Assembly: GCF_009904105.1 (NCBI RefSeq)
Contig: NZ_JAAABJ010000629.1
Location: 1-43,569, forward strand
Source of the DNA: Elizabethkingia argenteiflava
GTDB lineage: Bacteria > Bacteroidota > Bacteroidia > Flavobacteriales > Weeksellaceae
Length of the DNA stretch: 43,569 nucleotides
Reading direction: 5' to 3'
Below, one piece after another: positions 15,652-25,063 of this stretch. The notes under the pieces are model-generated. The model saw nothing but the letters and a program-made list of their open reading frames with translations, was not told where the DNA came from and did not search any database. The translations under genes were made by a program, and so were the position numbers. Numbering within the stretch: position 1 is the stretch's first letter; each line of letters starts with the position of its first letter.

Positions 15652-16812
15652 ATGCAAGAAGGAGATCTGGAAATACAGGTGAAAACTTTTTTCGGGCTGG
15701 AAAATATCCTCGCGGAAGAAATCAAAAAATTAGGTGGAAAAAATGTAGAGATAAAAAACCGCGCTGTTAATTGTGTGGGAGATTTAGGTTTTTTATATAA
15801 ATTAAATTATTCTTTGCGCACAGCGCTGAAGATTTTGGTTCCGGTGTTGACGTTTAAAGCCTTTAACGAAAATAAATTTTATGATAAACTTTTTAAATTT
15901 CCATGGGATGATTACTTAGATCCCGATCAAACTTTTGCTATAGATGCGACTGTATACTCCGAGCGTTATACTCACTCTCAGTTTATGACGTTTAAAATGA
16001 AAGATGCTATCGTAGATTACTTTGTGATGAAATATCGCAAACGTCCTTCAGTGGATACCAAAACTCCGGATATTAAATTTCATTTGCATATCGACAGGGA
16101 GTTGGTAACGGTATCTCTGGATAGTAGCGGAGACCCTTTATTTAAAAGAGGATATAGAAGAGAACAGACAAAAGCGCCTATTAATGAAGTGTTGGCGGCA
16201 GGGATGTTACAGTTAGCAGGTTGGGATGGAAAAGGAAATTTCTTAGACCCCATGTGTGGATCCGGCACTTTACTCATAGAAGCTGGAATGGTGGCCATGG
16301 ATTTACCCGCACAGATCTTTAGGCGAGATTTTGGCTTTATGAAATGGAAAAACTATGATGCAGCATTGTTCACAAAAATCAAGGATTTCCGCGTTAGCAG
16401 AGTTAAAGCCTTTGAAGGCAAAATCTTAGGATACGATATAGATGAAATTGCTTTAGAGAGTGCGGGGGTCAATATTAAAGCAGCTGAAATGGAGGATATT
16501 ATTGTAGTAAAAAAGAAAAACTTCTTCGATTCTAAGAAAGAGATTTTTCCGCTTTTAATCGTTTTTAATCCTCCTTATGATGAACGTTTGACCATTTCTG
16601 ACGATGCATTTTATAAAAAAATAGGAGATACTTTTAAAAATCATTATCCTAATACATTGGCCTGGTTGATATCAGCAGATCTTGAAGCTGTTAAGAAAAT
16701 AGGTTTACGCCCCTCTCGAAAAATTAAGCTCTTCAATGGAAAATTAGAATGTCGCTTTTTGCAATATGAAATGTATGATGGCAGCAAGAAAACGCATAAA
16801 CAAAAAGCTTGA
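15652..16812 (+). CDS. THUMP-domain RNA N2-guanine methyltransferase (RlmL N-terminal half-like)
   Basis: The 386-residue protein matches the first half of E. coli RlmL, which makes m2G2445 in 23S rRNA. It has an N-terminal ferredoxin-like and THUMP region (about residues 4-160; FFGLENILAEEIKKLGGK, HIDRELVTVSLDSSGD), then a methyltransferase domain with the SAM loop DPMCGSGTLLIEAG (about 200-213) and the catalytic motif NPPY (about 312-315). RlmK-like second-half sequences are missing, as is usual outside gammaproteobacteria. The exact target base is inferred from the family. Its start at 15652 (MQEGDLEIQ) follows from the -7 box at 15628. Confidence 0.88.
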   Translation: MQEGDLEIQVKTFFGLENILAEEIKKLGGKNVEIKNRAVNCVGDLGFLYKLNYSLRTALKILVPVLTFKAFNENKFYDKLFKFPWDDYLDPDQTFAIDATVYSERYTHSQFMTFKMKDAIVDYFVMKYRKRPSVDTKTPDIKFHLHIDRELVTVSLDSSGDPLFKRGYRREQTKAPINEVLAAGMLQLAGWDGKGNFLDPMCGSGTLLIEAGMVAMDLPAQIFRRDFGFMKWKNYDAALFTKIKDFRVSRVKAFEGKILGYDIDEIALESAGVNIKAAEMEDIIVVKKKNFFDSKKEIFPLLIVFNPPYDERLTISDDAFYKKIGDTFKNHYPNTLAWLISADLEAVKKIGLRPSRKIKLFNGKLECRFLQYEMYDGSKKTHKQKA

Positions 16813-16857
16813 TGACCGTAAATCTCTGTTTCATCCTCTCTATAATTATTTCGAAAT

Positions 16858-17853
16858 ATGAAAATATCCATTATTGTAGCTATTTATAATAGAAGAGATG
16901 AGCTTTTTGAACTCCTCAATAGCTTTTCTCATCAGACATATAAGGATTTTGAGGTTATAATTGTAGACGATGGATCCTCTATTAATTTATTACCCACGGT
17001 AGAGATATTTCGATCCATGTTCAATATTCAGTATTTTAAAAAAGAAAATACAGGGCCTGGGCTTTCACGCAATTATGGTGCACACCGGGCAGAGGGTGAG
17101 TGGCTAGTATTTTTGGATTCTGATGTTATCGTAGAAAAAGATTATGTGGAGCAAGTACTTAAAAATATTGAGGAATATCCTACAGATGCTTTTGGAGGAG
17201 CTGATAAAGCGCATAAAGGCTTTAATCTTTTGCAGAAAGCAATATCTTACTCCATGACCTCCGTTTTTACCACCGGTGGAATAAGGGGCCGCAAGAAAGC
17301 GGTGGGGAAATTTCAACCCCGTAGTTTTAATATGGGAGTAAAAAAGTCTGTTTTTTTAGAGATAGGTGGATTTTCAGATATGAGAATAGGCGAAGACCCA
17401 GACCTGTCCATGTCTCTATGGGAGCATGCTTATCAGACTACTTTTTACCAAGGGATAGCTGTATACCATAAACGCCGTACAAAACTATGGAAGTTTTCCA
17501 AGCAAGTCTACCAGTTTGGAGTGGCCCGTCCTATTCTCAACCAGCGTCATCCTTTATATACTAAGATAACCTTTTGGTTTCCCAGTATATTTACACTCGG
17601 TTATGCCATAGGTATTATTCATTACTTTTTTGAAGGGAATGGTTTGATTCTTATTTTATATGGACTATATACCTTAATAGTGTTTGCTCATGCCAGCTGG
17701 CTACATCGTAATATTTCCATCGGGGGATTGGCTATCGTTACTACTTATATACAGATGTTTTCTTATGGCTATGGTTTCTTAGAGTCTTGGTTGAAAATTA
17801 ATATAGGTAAACAAAATGCGAAAAAGGCTTTTCCTGGTCATTTTTATGAATAA
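16858..17853 (+). CDS. Family 2 glycosyltransferase with C-terminal membrane helices
   Basis: The 331-residue protein has a GT-A catalytic domain. SIIVAIYNRRDEL starts the fold, IIVDDGSS (residues about 33-40) binds nucleotide sugar, FLDSDV (about 88-93) is the metal-binding DxD, and GEDPDLSM (about 180) supplies the catalytic-base region. Two or three hydrophobic helices lie at about 235-305 and anchor it in the inner membrane. Such enzymes add a sugar to lipid carriers or envelope polymers. Acceptor and sugar are not predictable. It follows the RNA methyltransferase after 45 bases, with no functional link evident. A long hairpin lies just downstream. Confidence 0.88.
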   Translation: MKISIIVAIYNRRDELFELLNSFSHQTYKDFEVIIVDDGSSINLLPTVEIFRSMFNIQYFKKENTGPGLSRNYGAHRAEGEWLVFLDSDVIVEKDYVEQVLKNIEEYPTDAFGGADKAHKGFNLLQKAISYSMTSVFTTGGIRGRKKAVGKFQPRSFNMGVKKSVFLEIGGFSDMRIGEDPDLSMSLWEHAYQTTFYQGIAVYHKRRTKLWKFSKQVYQFGVARPILNQRHPLYTKITFWFPSIFTLGYAIGIIHYFFEGNGLILILYGLYTLIVFAHASWLHRNISIGGLAIVTTYIQMFSYGYGFLESWLKINIGKQNAKKAFPGHFYE

Positions 17854-17893
17854 AATCAACAGAAGAGCATGATTATATGTTAAATTAATAAGC

Positions 17894-17944
17894 CTCCTAA
17901 AGTTAGGTGAGCTTTTTATAAAAAAACTCACCTAACTTTAGGAG
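17894..17944. terminator. Long inverted repeat between convergent genes, probable bidirectional terminator
   Basis: Arms of 18 perfect bases (17894-17911, CTCCTAAAGTTAGGTGAG, and its complement at 17927-17944) flank a 15-base centre made of T and A runs. The T tract falls in the loop on both strands, not after the hairpin. On either strand the sequence CTCCTAAAGTTAGGTGAG is followed by a T run, so each half may form its own small terminator. Confidence 0.65.
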
Positions 17945-18001
17945 ATTGAATCAAAAATACCGAATTAATATTTAACCAATTTTTTATTTCGGTAGTATAT
18001 A

Positions 18002-18607
18002 TTAGGCCAGGATGCTTACTTTTTGTTGAATTAATTCGTAGAGGGTATTTTTCTCATTTTCAGGTTTTATATTCACAGCTCGTGTTCCCTGAAAGTGTAG
18101 ACAGGTAATAAAACCTTCCTGAGCGGCGTCTAGGCATGTTGCTCTTACGCAATAGTCCAGAGCAAGGCCGGCCACTTCCACGAGTTCTATATCATGGGAT
18201 CTAAGAAAATCGGTGAGTCCTGTTTTGGTAAGTTGGTGATTGTCCTGAAAGGCACTATAGCTATCGATTTCCGGGTTTGTACCCTTTTGGATGATGTGGG
18301 AGGCTTTTGGGTAGTGGAGTTGAGGATGAAACTCTGCACCCCAGGTGCCTTGTACACAATGATCGGGCCACATAAACTGAGGAATACCGTTAAGAATGAT
18401 ACTTTCTCCCACTTTTTTGTTATGATGAGAAGCAAAGCTTTTATGATGGGGCGGATGGTAATCTTGTGTGAGGATAATTTGGCTATAAGTATCATCCTCC
18501 ATAAGGCTATTAATGTAAGGAATAATTTCATGTGCTCCTGATACGGCCAATGTGCCTCCTTCACAAAAGTCATTTTGTACATCTACTATAATAAGTGCTT
18601 TTTTCAT
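18002..18607 (-). CDS. pncA: Nicotinamidase
   Basis: The 201-residue isochorismatase-fold hydrolase converts nicotinamide to nicotinate for NAD salvage. It shows the catalytic Asp in IIVDVQNDFCEGG (about residue 8), the metal-binding DYHPPHHKSF (about 51-60), the catalytic Lys in the IIQKGTNPEIDSYSAF region, and the nucleophile Cys in GLALDYCVRATCLDA (about 155). The length fits the family. The start at 18607 (MKKALIIVD) is preferred; an ATG at 18616 would leave almost no leader after the -7 box. The promoter is embedded in a long palindrome, suggesting repression, perhaps by a NAD-related or small-molecule sensor (inference). Confidence 0.93.
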   Translation of the reverse strand: MKKALIIVDVQNDFCEGGTLAVSGAHEIIPYINSLMEDDTYSQIILTQDYHPPHHKSFASHHNKKVGESIILNGIPQFMWPDHCVQGTWGAEFHPQLHYPKASHIIQKGTNPEIDSYSAFQDNHQLTKTGLTDFLRSHDIELVEVAGLALDYCVRATCLDAAQEGFITCLHFQGTRAVNIKPENEKNTLYELIQQKVSILA

Positions 18608-18621
18608 GTTCGTCATTTAAT

Positions 18622-18646
18622 TACCAAATTTATGGTAAATTTGGTA
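18622..18646 (-). promoter_or_regulatory. pncA promoter within an 11+11 palindrome
   Basis: TACCAAATTTA (18622-18632) and TAAATTTGGTA (18636-18646) are perfect complements with a 3-base spacer. The -7 box TAAATTTG on the minus strand (18625-18632) is part of one arm and ends 17 bases before the ATG at 18607. A dimeric repressor bound here would block the promoter. Confidence 0.6.
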
Positions 18647-19157
18647 TAATAAAAGAAACAATATGGACTTAGATAAAAAATGTGTATTTTATAACAGTAT
18701 AGAGGTGAAAAGAGGAAAACGAAATATGTAGTAAAAATCCAGATCGGAGGAGATCCTCTAAACATGGGTTTTTCCTGAAATTATATTAAAATTAATTTTA
18801 TTAGTGTTTATACGTGATTTTGCAGTACACAAATAGGATAAAAATTTAGAAAAAATATTCAAAAGTAAAGGAAAGATGTTGGAGAATTTTGGAATCTAAA
18901 AATAAGTTTAAGGCTGAGGAGAAAATTTTCTATTGATGTAGGGTATTTGATAAAGCGGCTTTATCGGTAAGAAATCTTAAGAAAATTTTAGGATTCATTC
19001 CCAATATAATCATCCTTAGCACTCTAGCTTTTGTTCTTTTAGATTAACTGCTTTTAAAAACTTCGCCAAACAAATTTTCGAACAATTTATATAAAACGTG
19101 AAAGTCTCCAGAATATTTTAACGGAGAATAAGAGGAGCGCTATTTACAACATCTTAC
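18647..19157. other. Intergenic region, no gene recognised
   Basis: Stops occur often in all frames, and no RNA gene or repeat is evident. The stretch marks the left edge of a gene-poor, decaying zone that extends to about 23690. Coding remnants too degraded to recognise may be present. Confidence 0.4.
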
Positions 19158-19784
19158 ATGAGAGTATCAATGCTTAAGAGGATTATGGATATAGAAAATT
19201 TTTCAACATATATACAAAAGCTTTTTCATATTAAAGAGCAGGAGTTTTCGGTTTGCAGGTCCTTGGTGAAATTAAAAAAAATACCCAAATCCAGGCTCCT
19301 CATAAGAGGAGGAGAGATTAATAAAGAACTTTATTTTGTAGAGCGTGGATTGTTGCGTCAATATTTTACAGATAAAAACGGCAGGGAGCATATCCTTTAT
19401 TTTGCACCCGAAAACTGGTGGTTAGGGGATCGAAATAGCTCTTATTTTAACGAGCCTACCCATTTTACCATTGAAGCTGTAGAAGATACAGTAGTGGTGG
19501 AAGTAGAACCTGATTTTTTTATTAATATCAGTAAAACTTATCCCGAGGCGATTGCTAAATCCGAATTTTTATTACACCGTCATATTCGTCAGCTTCAGAA
19601 AAGGGTTTCTCTCTTGTTAGGAGCTACGGCAGAAGAACGCTATTTGGACTTTCTAAAAACCTATCCTAATCTTGTAATGAGGGTGCCACAGTGGATGATA
19701 GCATCTTATTTAGGAGTTACTCCGGAGAGTCTTAGCAGGGTACGTCGGGCGTTGGCAAAGAAGAATTTTTTGCCCGATTCATAA
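19158..19784 (+). CDS. Crp/Fnr-family transcriptional regulator
   Basis: The protein of up to 208 residues has an N-terminal cyclic-nucleotide-binding-type beta-roll (about residues 35-125; LIRGGEINKELYFVERGLLRQYF) and a C-terminal helix-turn-helix (about 170-200; PQWMIASYLGVTPESLSRVRRAL). No conserved Cys cluster for an Fe-S centre is present, so it is not an Fnr oxygen sensor. In Bacteroidota this subgroup often lacks clear cAMP-binding residues, and its ligand is unknown. In-frame starts exist at 19158, 19170 and 19185. The last (MDIENFSTY), with AGAGGA a few bases upstream, may be the true one. Intact, though its right neighbours are broken genes. Confidence 0.8.
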   Translation: MRVSMLKRIMDIENFSTYIQKLFHIKEQEFSVCRSLVKLKKIPKSRLLIRGGEINKELYFVERGLLRQYFTDKNGREHILYFAPENWWLGDRNSSYFNEPTHFTIEAVEDTVVVEVEPDFFINISKTYPEAIAKSEFLLHRHIRQLQKRVSLLLGATAEERYLDFLKTYPNLVMRVPQWMIASYLGVTPESLSRVRRALAKKNFLPDS

Positions 19785-20034
19785 ACTTAAGAAATAAAAA
19801 GTATACTAGGATTTATCCCTACTGATGAGAGTTTAAAATTTGACTCCAAATGAATATAAGAAAAATAATTTCTGAACATATTTATTTTATTATTTAAGGG
19901 ATTATCTACAGATATCAAAAGCTAGAAGGGGGGTACTTCACTTAAGTTTTAAGCTTTTTAGGGACTTGATTCCATATAAAAAATATTTATACTTCTTTAG
20001 AGACTTATTTTATTGCAGTTAAAGTTGATGAATT

Positions 20035-20531
20035 TTAGGGTAGCATACGCAGATCAAACAATGCTTTTATTGCCTTTCTGGGAAATTAAGTTCCTATCAG
20101 TAGACGTTTACCATTTTTAAATTTAATTTTGATAGCCTTATTGCCGCTAATCGTGTAAGCGGTCCCTCTTACTCCTATTCTATACCCCCAACCTAAATAT
20201 TCTCCATTAAGAGAATATTTTTCAACTTTAATCGCTTTAATTTTATCCCACTCGTAAAATTTTTTATTAAAAAAAGGGAAAAAACTAATATAAATTCCCT
20301 CTTCTTTCAGGGTTGTTTTTAAATTAATTGAAGTGAAAAAGAGTAAGAAACAGATATAAAAAATAATAAATATTATAAGTCCAGCACTGCTCAATGGTTT
20401 GTCCCCAGCATTTCTTTTAATATTAATTGTCTATAAGCTTCTGGCAATAATAAAATAAAGGGGATGAATAAGAGTATCTTCCACCATATATTTATCTTCT
20501 GTTTCTCTTCAAAAAATATTTTATTTTTCAT
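20035..20531 (-). pseudogene. Broken gene for a small two-helix membrane protein
   Basis: From the ATG at 20531 the minus strand reads MKNKIFFEEKQKINIWWKI... and stops at NH after about 46 codons. The rest continues in another frame (DKPLSSAGLII..., then GWGYRI, GTAYTISGNKAIKIKFKNGK) up to LIGT at 20089. The shift falls in a CCCC/GGGG run near 20403-20406, consistent with loss of one base. A TAA at 20086 then interrupts the frame, and the same frame continues FPRKAIKALFDLRMLP to a stop at 20035. Bacteroidota relatives read LIGTQ there (from memory), so TAA probably replaced CAA. Two independent lesions make sequencing error less likely. Function of the family is unknown; it has two N-terminal helices and a PH-like beta domain. 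Confidence 0.7.
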
Positions 20532-21104
20532 TTAGTAGCGTTAAATGAATACAATATTATAAAATATAAGTAATGTTTTGATTGTATAATTTGATTTTAT
20601 GTTGTATTTATTGTTTTTTTTATAATGATTTGTGTAATTTTAAGCAGATGAGAAAAATAAAAAACAGGTGCTATATTGGATTTTTCTATTGTTTTGGAGA
20701 GAAGAAGTTATTTTTTTTAACGTATTGTATTGTAGCTTCTAAGAGTCGCTGGTCACTTTTTGATGGGATAAACTTTTTATTGAGCACCGATTAGATTGAG
20801 AATGATTGTATGCTGTTAATTTTTAAGGGATAAAACTGTAGAAGTAGTTAAACCCATCTAAAAAAAACATTAATGTAAAAATAATAAGCATCTCTTTAAT
20901 AAAAAATCAATAGTTTATAAAAAAAACATTAAATTCGGAACCAGAATCTGGTATAAGATTAAACAAAATCAGGAATAGATAGAAATGAACATCTCTTATG
21001 ATTTACAAATCTTATCAGGGGTAAAGAGTTATTTAAACCTTTAGAATCATCTATCAAAAAAGAGACTGTTTTGTCCTGAAAATTCTAGGTTCAGTCATGC
21101 AAAT
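20532..21104. other. Intergenic region, no gene recognised
   Basis: The stretch is very AT-rich. A 70-codon open frame on the plus strand at 20582-20794 is rich in Cys, Phe and Tyr and has no recognisable domain, so I do not call it. No promoter box for the receptor pseudogene downstream is clear. Confidence 0.4.
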
Positions 21105-23499
21105 ATGAAAAAATATTTATGGTTTTGTTTTATTTTCATTCAAGTTTACAGCTATGCTCAACGGAGAGATATCTCAAAAATTAAAATAGTTGATGCTATA
21201 ACATCAAAGCCAATAGAGAATGGAAAAATTATATTGTATTCCCAAAAAGACACGCTACTATACTCCTCTTTTGTAGGAGGGGCTTTTCTACTGGATTGTA
21301 AAAAGTACTTACCGAATATTCGTGTTTTTTCGGTTATAAAAGAAGGTTATGATGTTTATACGTTAAATACGTCGCCGAATTTATGTTTATCTCATGAGGA
21401 TTATCTTGTAAAATTGGTTCCTTATGGAAAATTAATAGAAGAAGTAAAGGTAAAAGCGCCACTCATTAAGCAGGATATAGAGAAAATAACCTATAATGTC
21501 TCAAGAGACCCGAAGAGAAAGTCCCTAAATCTTGTAAGATTTTTACCCAATCTTCCCTTTGTTAGCCTTTCTCCAGATGATGAGCCTCTTTTTAAAGGGA
21601 AATCAAATTTTATCATCTTACTCAATGGTTTACGAACTCCCTTATTTTCAGAAAAAAACTTACGCGAGTCTTTAAAATCTCTTTCCGCATGGACGATTTC
21701 GAAAATTGAAATTATGACAGATCCCGATCAGTGCTATGCAAGCGAGGGATATGTTGCGGTTATTAATATTATTACTTTTAAGAATCCTTCAGAAGTCTAT
21801 TATGCAGCCTTCGATCTTAGTGCAGGCACTTTTATGTTCAGTGTCAATGGGGCTGTAAATTTTAGGAAAAATAAATTTGGTTTTATCATGGAGGGAGGAG
21901 GAAATATTGAGAGAGCCTCCTTATAGCCAGCAAAAATATAATACAATAAGTGATAACTTTTTTATATCTTCCAGTGGGCATAAAAAGATTAGCCTACGAC
22001 CCCAGCATGCTAATCTATTATTGAGTTATGAAATCACCCCCTTTAGTTTGATCAATATTGATGTGGGCATTTCGGGCCTCACCTTGAGAAGTCGATTCAA
22101 CAATCACACCGACTTAATTTATAAGAATAAGCCTGCTGCTAGTACCTATAGCTATGATCTTGATGAACAGGAGAAGGAGCAAGAATTGAATTTAAATATA
22201 AATTACCAGAGAAAATTTAAAGAAAATAAAGATAAGATTTTAACCTTTTCCTATTCTATTAATCAGAACCGTTCAAACAATACTTTGGTAAACCTTTTGG
22301 TTAAAAGCCATAATTTTAACGGAAAGAATCAAAAACAGTTTTCTCTGAATAAGCAATTAAATAATGCTGTACAAATAGATTACGTTTATCCGCGGGGTAA
22401 TTTAAAAATTGAATCGGGGCTAAGATTTACCCATAGGGATCTCTCCAATGATTTTTCTTCTATCATCATTAATCCATCCACCGGAAATATTGGAGTTGAT
22501 ACTTTAAATACGGGAGATATGAATTATAAATTATCTGTTTTAAGGACTTATCATTCCTATCTTTTTAAATTAGCACCATTTTCTTTTAGAGCTGGGGTAA
22601 GAGATGAATATACTTTTTTGCAGGCTGATTTTATGACGGGTGCTCCGATTAAACAACAATATACGAACTGGCTCCCCTCTATGAAAATAAATTATAAGGT
22701 GAGCAATAGTATATGTATGCGGCAATATTTAAACAGCATGTCCAGCGCCCAGGAATTGCGCTATTAAATCCTTTAATCTTAAAAAAGGATCCGTACTTTT
22801 CGAATACAGGTAATCCCAATTTAAAACCTGTGCTTATAAATAATATAGGATTTGAATACAGTAGATTTAAAAAGACTGCTATTGCTTTGGGACTTAATTA
22901 TATTTTTTCTAAGAATACCATTCAAAGGATTACACAAAACCGAACGACTCCCTTATATTAACAAGTTTTGCCAATATTGGTCGGTATAAAAAATGGGGTC
23001 TGGATGCCAGTATTGAGCTTCCGATAACCTCTAGTCTGGATTTTTCTGTGAATGGTTCTTTATATTATGTAATGGTAAAAAATGAAAGGTTTGCTCAATC
23101 TGAAGCGAATAAAGGCATTGAGGGATTAATTTATAGTTATCTAACCTATAAATGGAAAACATTTGAATTTATGGCAACTTAGGTTACGTGGGTGCTAGCA
23201 TTAGTATACAGGCAAAATCAAATCCCTATTTTTATTCATCATTGGGGGTTTCAAAACCAGTCTTCCAGCATCAGGGCAGTATATCTTTAAAAATTAACAA
23301 TCCTTTTCAAAAGTATCGAATGATAAATACTGATGTGAAGAATCATGAAATCATACAGCTGGGGCAACAAAAAAAAATATTTAGAGGATTTTATTTATCC
23401 TTTAACCACCGATTTGGTAAACTTAAGAAAGAAGTGAAAAAAAATGAACGTAGTTTACAGGTGGATGACACTGCCAGAGAAACCGGTACAATAAATTAA
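21105..23499 (+). pseudogene. Outer-membrane plug/beta-barrel receptor gene with four frameshifts
   Basis: The conceptual product has a signal peptide (residues 1-18, ending YAQ), a beta-sandwich repeat (IVDAITSKPIENGKIILYS), a plug domain (KITYNVSRD... FIILLNGLRTPLF... ISKIEIMTDPD) and a large beta-barrel up to FNHRFGK. The reading frame moves near 21910, 22710, 22950 and 23170. Segments 21105-21926, 21877-22767, 22713-22961, about 22950-23182 and 23188-23499 join in order with no loss of homologous content (for example SICMRQYL against MYAAIFKQHVQRPG at the second break). It is related in layout to the receptors at 138 and 40743 but differs in carrying the N-terminal sandwich. No full-length product can be made without four recoding events. 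Confidence 0.85.
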
Positions 23500-23692
23500 G
23501 ATAACTGAAGAGGATTATTTCTTTCAATATCTAAATAAAAAAGCAGAACATTTCTCTAAATTTTCGTGCAGAAATTCGCCAACGAAAGCTGGACTTGTTT
23601 TTCATTTATCAAGTTAATCTCTTTAAATGATCTTGAATCTAATTAAGATCAGGTCTCAAAAAAGGTTGAACCATACTTTTAAGGGTAAGGCG

Positions 23693-24352
23693 TCAAAAGT
23701 GCATTTCCGGAACAGTGTCGTCTGCATAGAGCTTTCCAGCTGTTGCCGCTTTTATTTCTTCCAGTGTTACCCCTGGCGCTCTTTCCAGAATCTTAAATCC
23801 TCCTTCTGGGAGAATTTCGTAAACGCCCAGTTCTGTAACGATTTTCTTGATACATCTTACACCGGTAAGGGGTAGGCTGCATTGGGGGAGTAGTTTGCTT
23901 TCTCCTTTTTTATTCACTTGTTGCATGGCCACAATAATATTTTTAGCAGAAGCGACCAAATCCATAGCTCCCCCCATTCCTTTTACCATTTTTCCCGGAA
24001 TTTTCCAATTGGCAATATCTCCATTTTCAGAAACTTCCATCGCACCAAGGATAGTTAAATCGACTTTTTGCGCTCTAATCATTCCAAAGCTCATAGCCGA
24101 ATCAAAAGTGACCGAACCTGGGAGGGTGGTAATGGTTTGCTTTCCAGCATTGATCAGATCGGCATCCTCTTCTCCTTCGTAAGGAAACGGCCCCATTCCT
24201 AATAAACCATTTTCCGATTGTAAAACTACGTTTATTCCTTCTGGAATATAATTGGCTACTAAAGTAGGAATACCAATCCCGAGATTAACGTAACTATTGT
24301 TTTTGATCTCTTCTGCGATACGCCTTGCGATTTGTTCTTTAGTTAACGGCAT
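23693..24352 (-). CDS. scoB: 3-oxoacid CoA-transferase subunit B
   Basis: The 219-residue beta subunit of the enzyme moves CoA between succinyl-CoA or acetyl-CoA and acetoacetate or related 3-oxoacids. The catalytic Glu is E47 in the family motif SENGLLGMGP. GIGIPTLVANYIP near residue 25 and GGAMDLVASAKNIIVAMQ near 125 are typical. The subunit A gene ends three bases upstream, so the two are co-transcribed and probably translationally coupled. Exact donor and acceptor are not decided by sequence. The receptor pseudogene lies downstream, converging from the other side. Confidence 0.93.
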   Translation of the reverse strand: MPLTKEQIARRIAEEIKNNSYVNLGIGIPTLVANYIPEGINVVLQSENGLLGMGPFPYEGEEDADLINAGKQTITTLPGSVTFDSAMSFGMIRAQKVDLTILGAMEVSENGDIANWKIPGKMVKGMGGAMDLVASAKNIIVAMQQVNKKGESKLLPQCSLPLTGVRCIKKIVTELGVYEILPEGGFKILERAPGVTLEEIKAATAGKLYADDTVPEMHF

Positions 24353-24355
24353 AAC

Positions 24356-25057
24356 TTAATTTTTAGATCTTAGGGTTCTTTTTTCAATTCTTTTTTCATA
24401 CTGTTCTCCTTGAAATATCCGATGAACGTAAATCCCCGGGGTATGTATTTCATCGGGTTTTAAATAGCCTACCTCTACCAGTTCTTCCACTTCTGCAATG
24501 GTAATCTTGCCGGCTGTAGCCATGATAGGATTAAAATTTCTGGCCGTAGATCGAAAAACAAGATTGCCAGCTGTATCGCCTTTCCAGGCTTTTACAAGTG
24601 CAAAATCGGCCTGAAAGGCATATTCTAATAAGTAATCTTTTCCATCGAAATTGCGAATTTCTTTTCCTTCTGCTACTTCCGTTCCGACTCCTGCAGGGGT
24701 AAAAACAGCAGGCATACCATAGCCAGCAGCCATGCATCGTAGTGCTAAAGTTCCTTGGGGGATAAGCTCCACTTCGAGTTCCCCGCTGAGGAGTTGGCGT
24801 TCAAACTCTGCATTTTCACCTACATAGGAAGAAATCATTTTTTTTATCTGCCGTTGATGTAAGAGGAGTCCTAATCCAAAATCATCGACACCCGCGTTAT
24901 TTGAGATGCAGGTGAGATTTTTTACGCCACTTCTTACCAATTCGGCAATGCAATTTTCGGGAATACCACACAAACCAAAGCCCCCAAACATGAGGGTCAT
25001 TCCATTTTGGATGCCCTCACAGGCGGCTTTTACATTTTTTACACTTTTATTCATCAT
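24356..25057 (-). CDS. scoA: 3-oxoacid CoA-transferase subunit A
   Basis: The 233-residue alpha subunit contains the CoA-transferase family 1 signature [13 protein letters not shown] (about residues 21-33) and [16 protein letters not shown] (about 51-66). Together with subunit B it forms the active transferase for ketone-body or 3-oxoacid activation. It lies six bases downstream of the M42 peptidase gene and three bases upstream of scoB, so all three form one operon. Two adjacent ATGs at 25057 and 25054 are both possible starts. Confidence 0.93.
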   Translation of the reverse strand: MMNKSVKNVKAACEGIQNGMTLMFGGFGLCGIPENCIAELVRSGVKNLTCISNNAGVDDFGLGLLLHQRQIKKMISSYVGENAEFERQLLSGELEVELIPQGTLALRCMAAGYGMPAVFTPAGVGTEVAEGKEIRNFDGKDYLLEYAFQADFALVKAWKGDTAGNLVFRSTARNFNPIMATAGKITIAEVEELVEVGYLKPDEIHTPGIYVHRIFQGEQYEKRIEKRTLRSKN

Positions 25058-25063
25058 GGTATT

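Noticed and set aside
20582-20794. 70-codon plus-strand frame rich in Cys, Phe and Tyr
   Set aside because: It lies in very AT-rich DNA of the decaying zone, with no signal, domain or promoter; probably chance.
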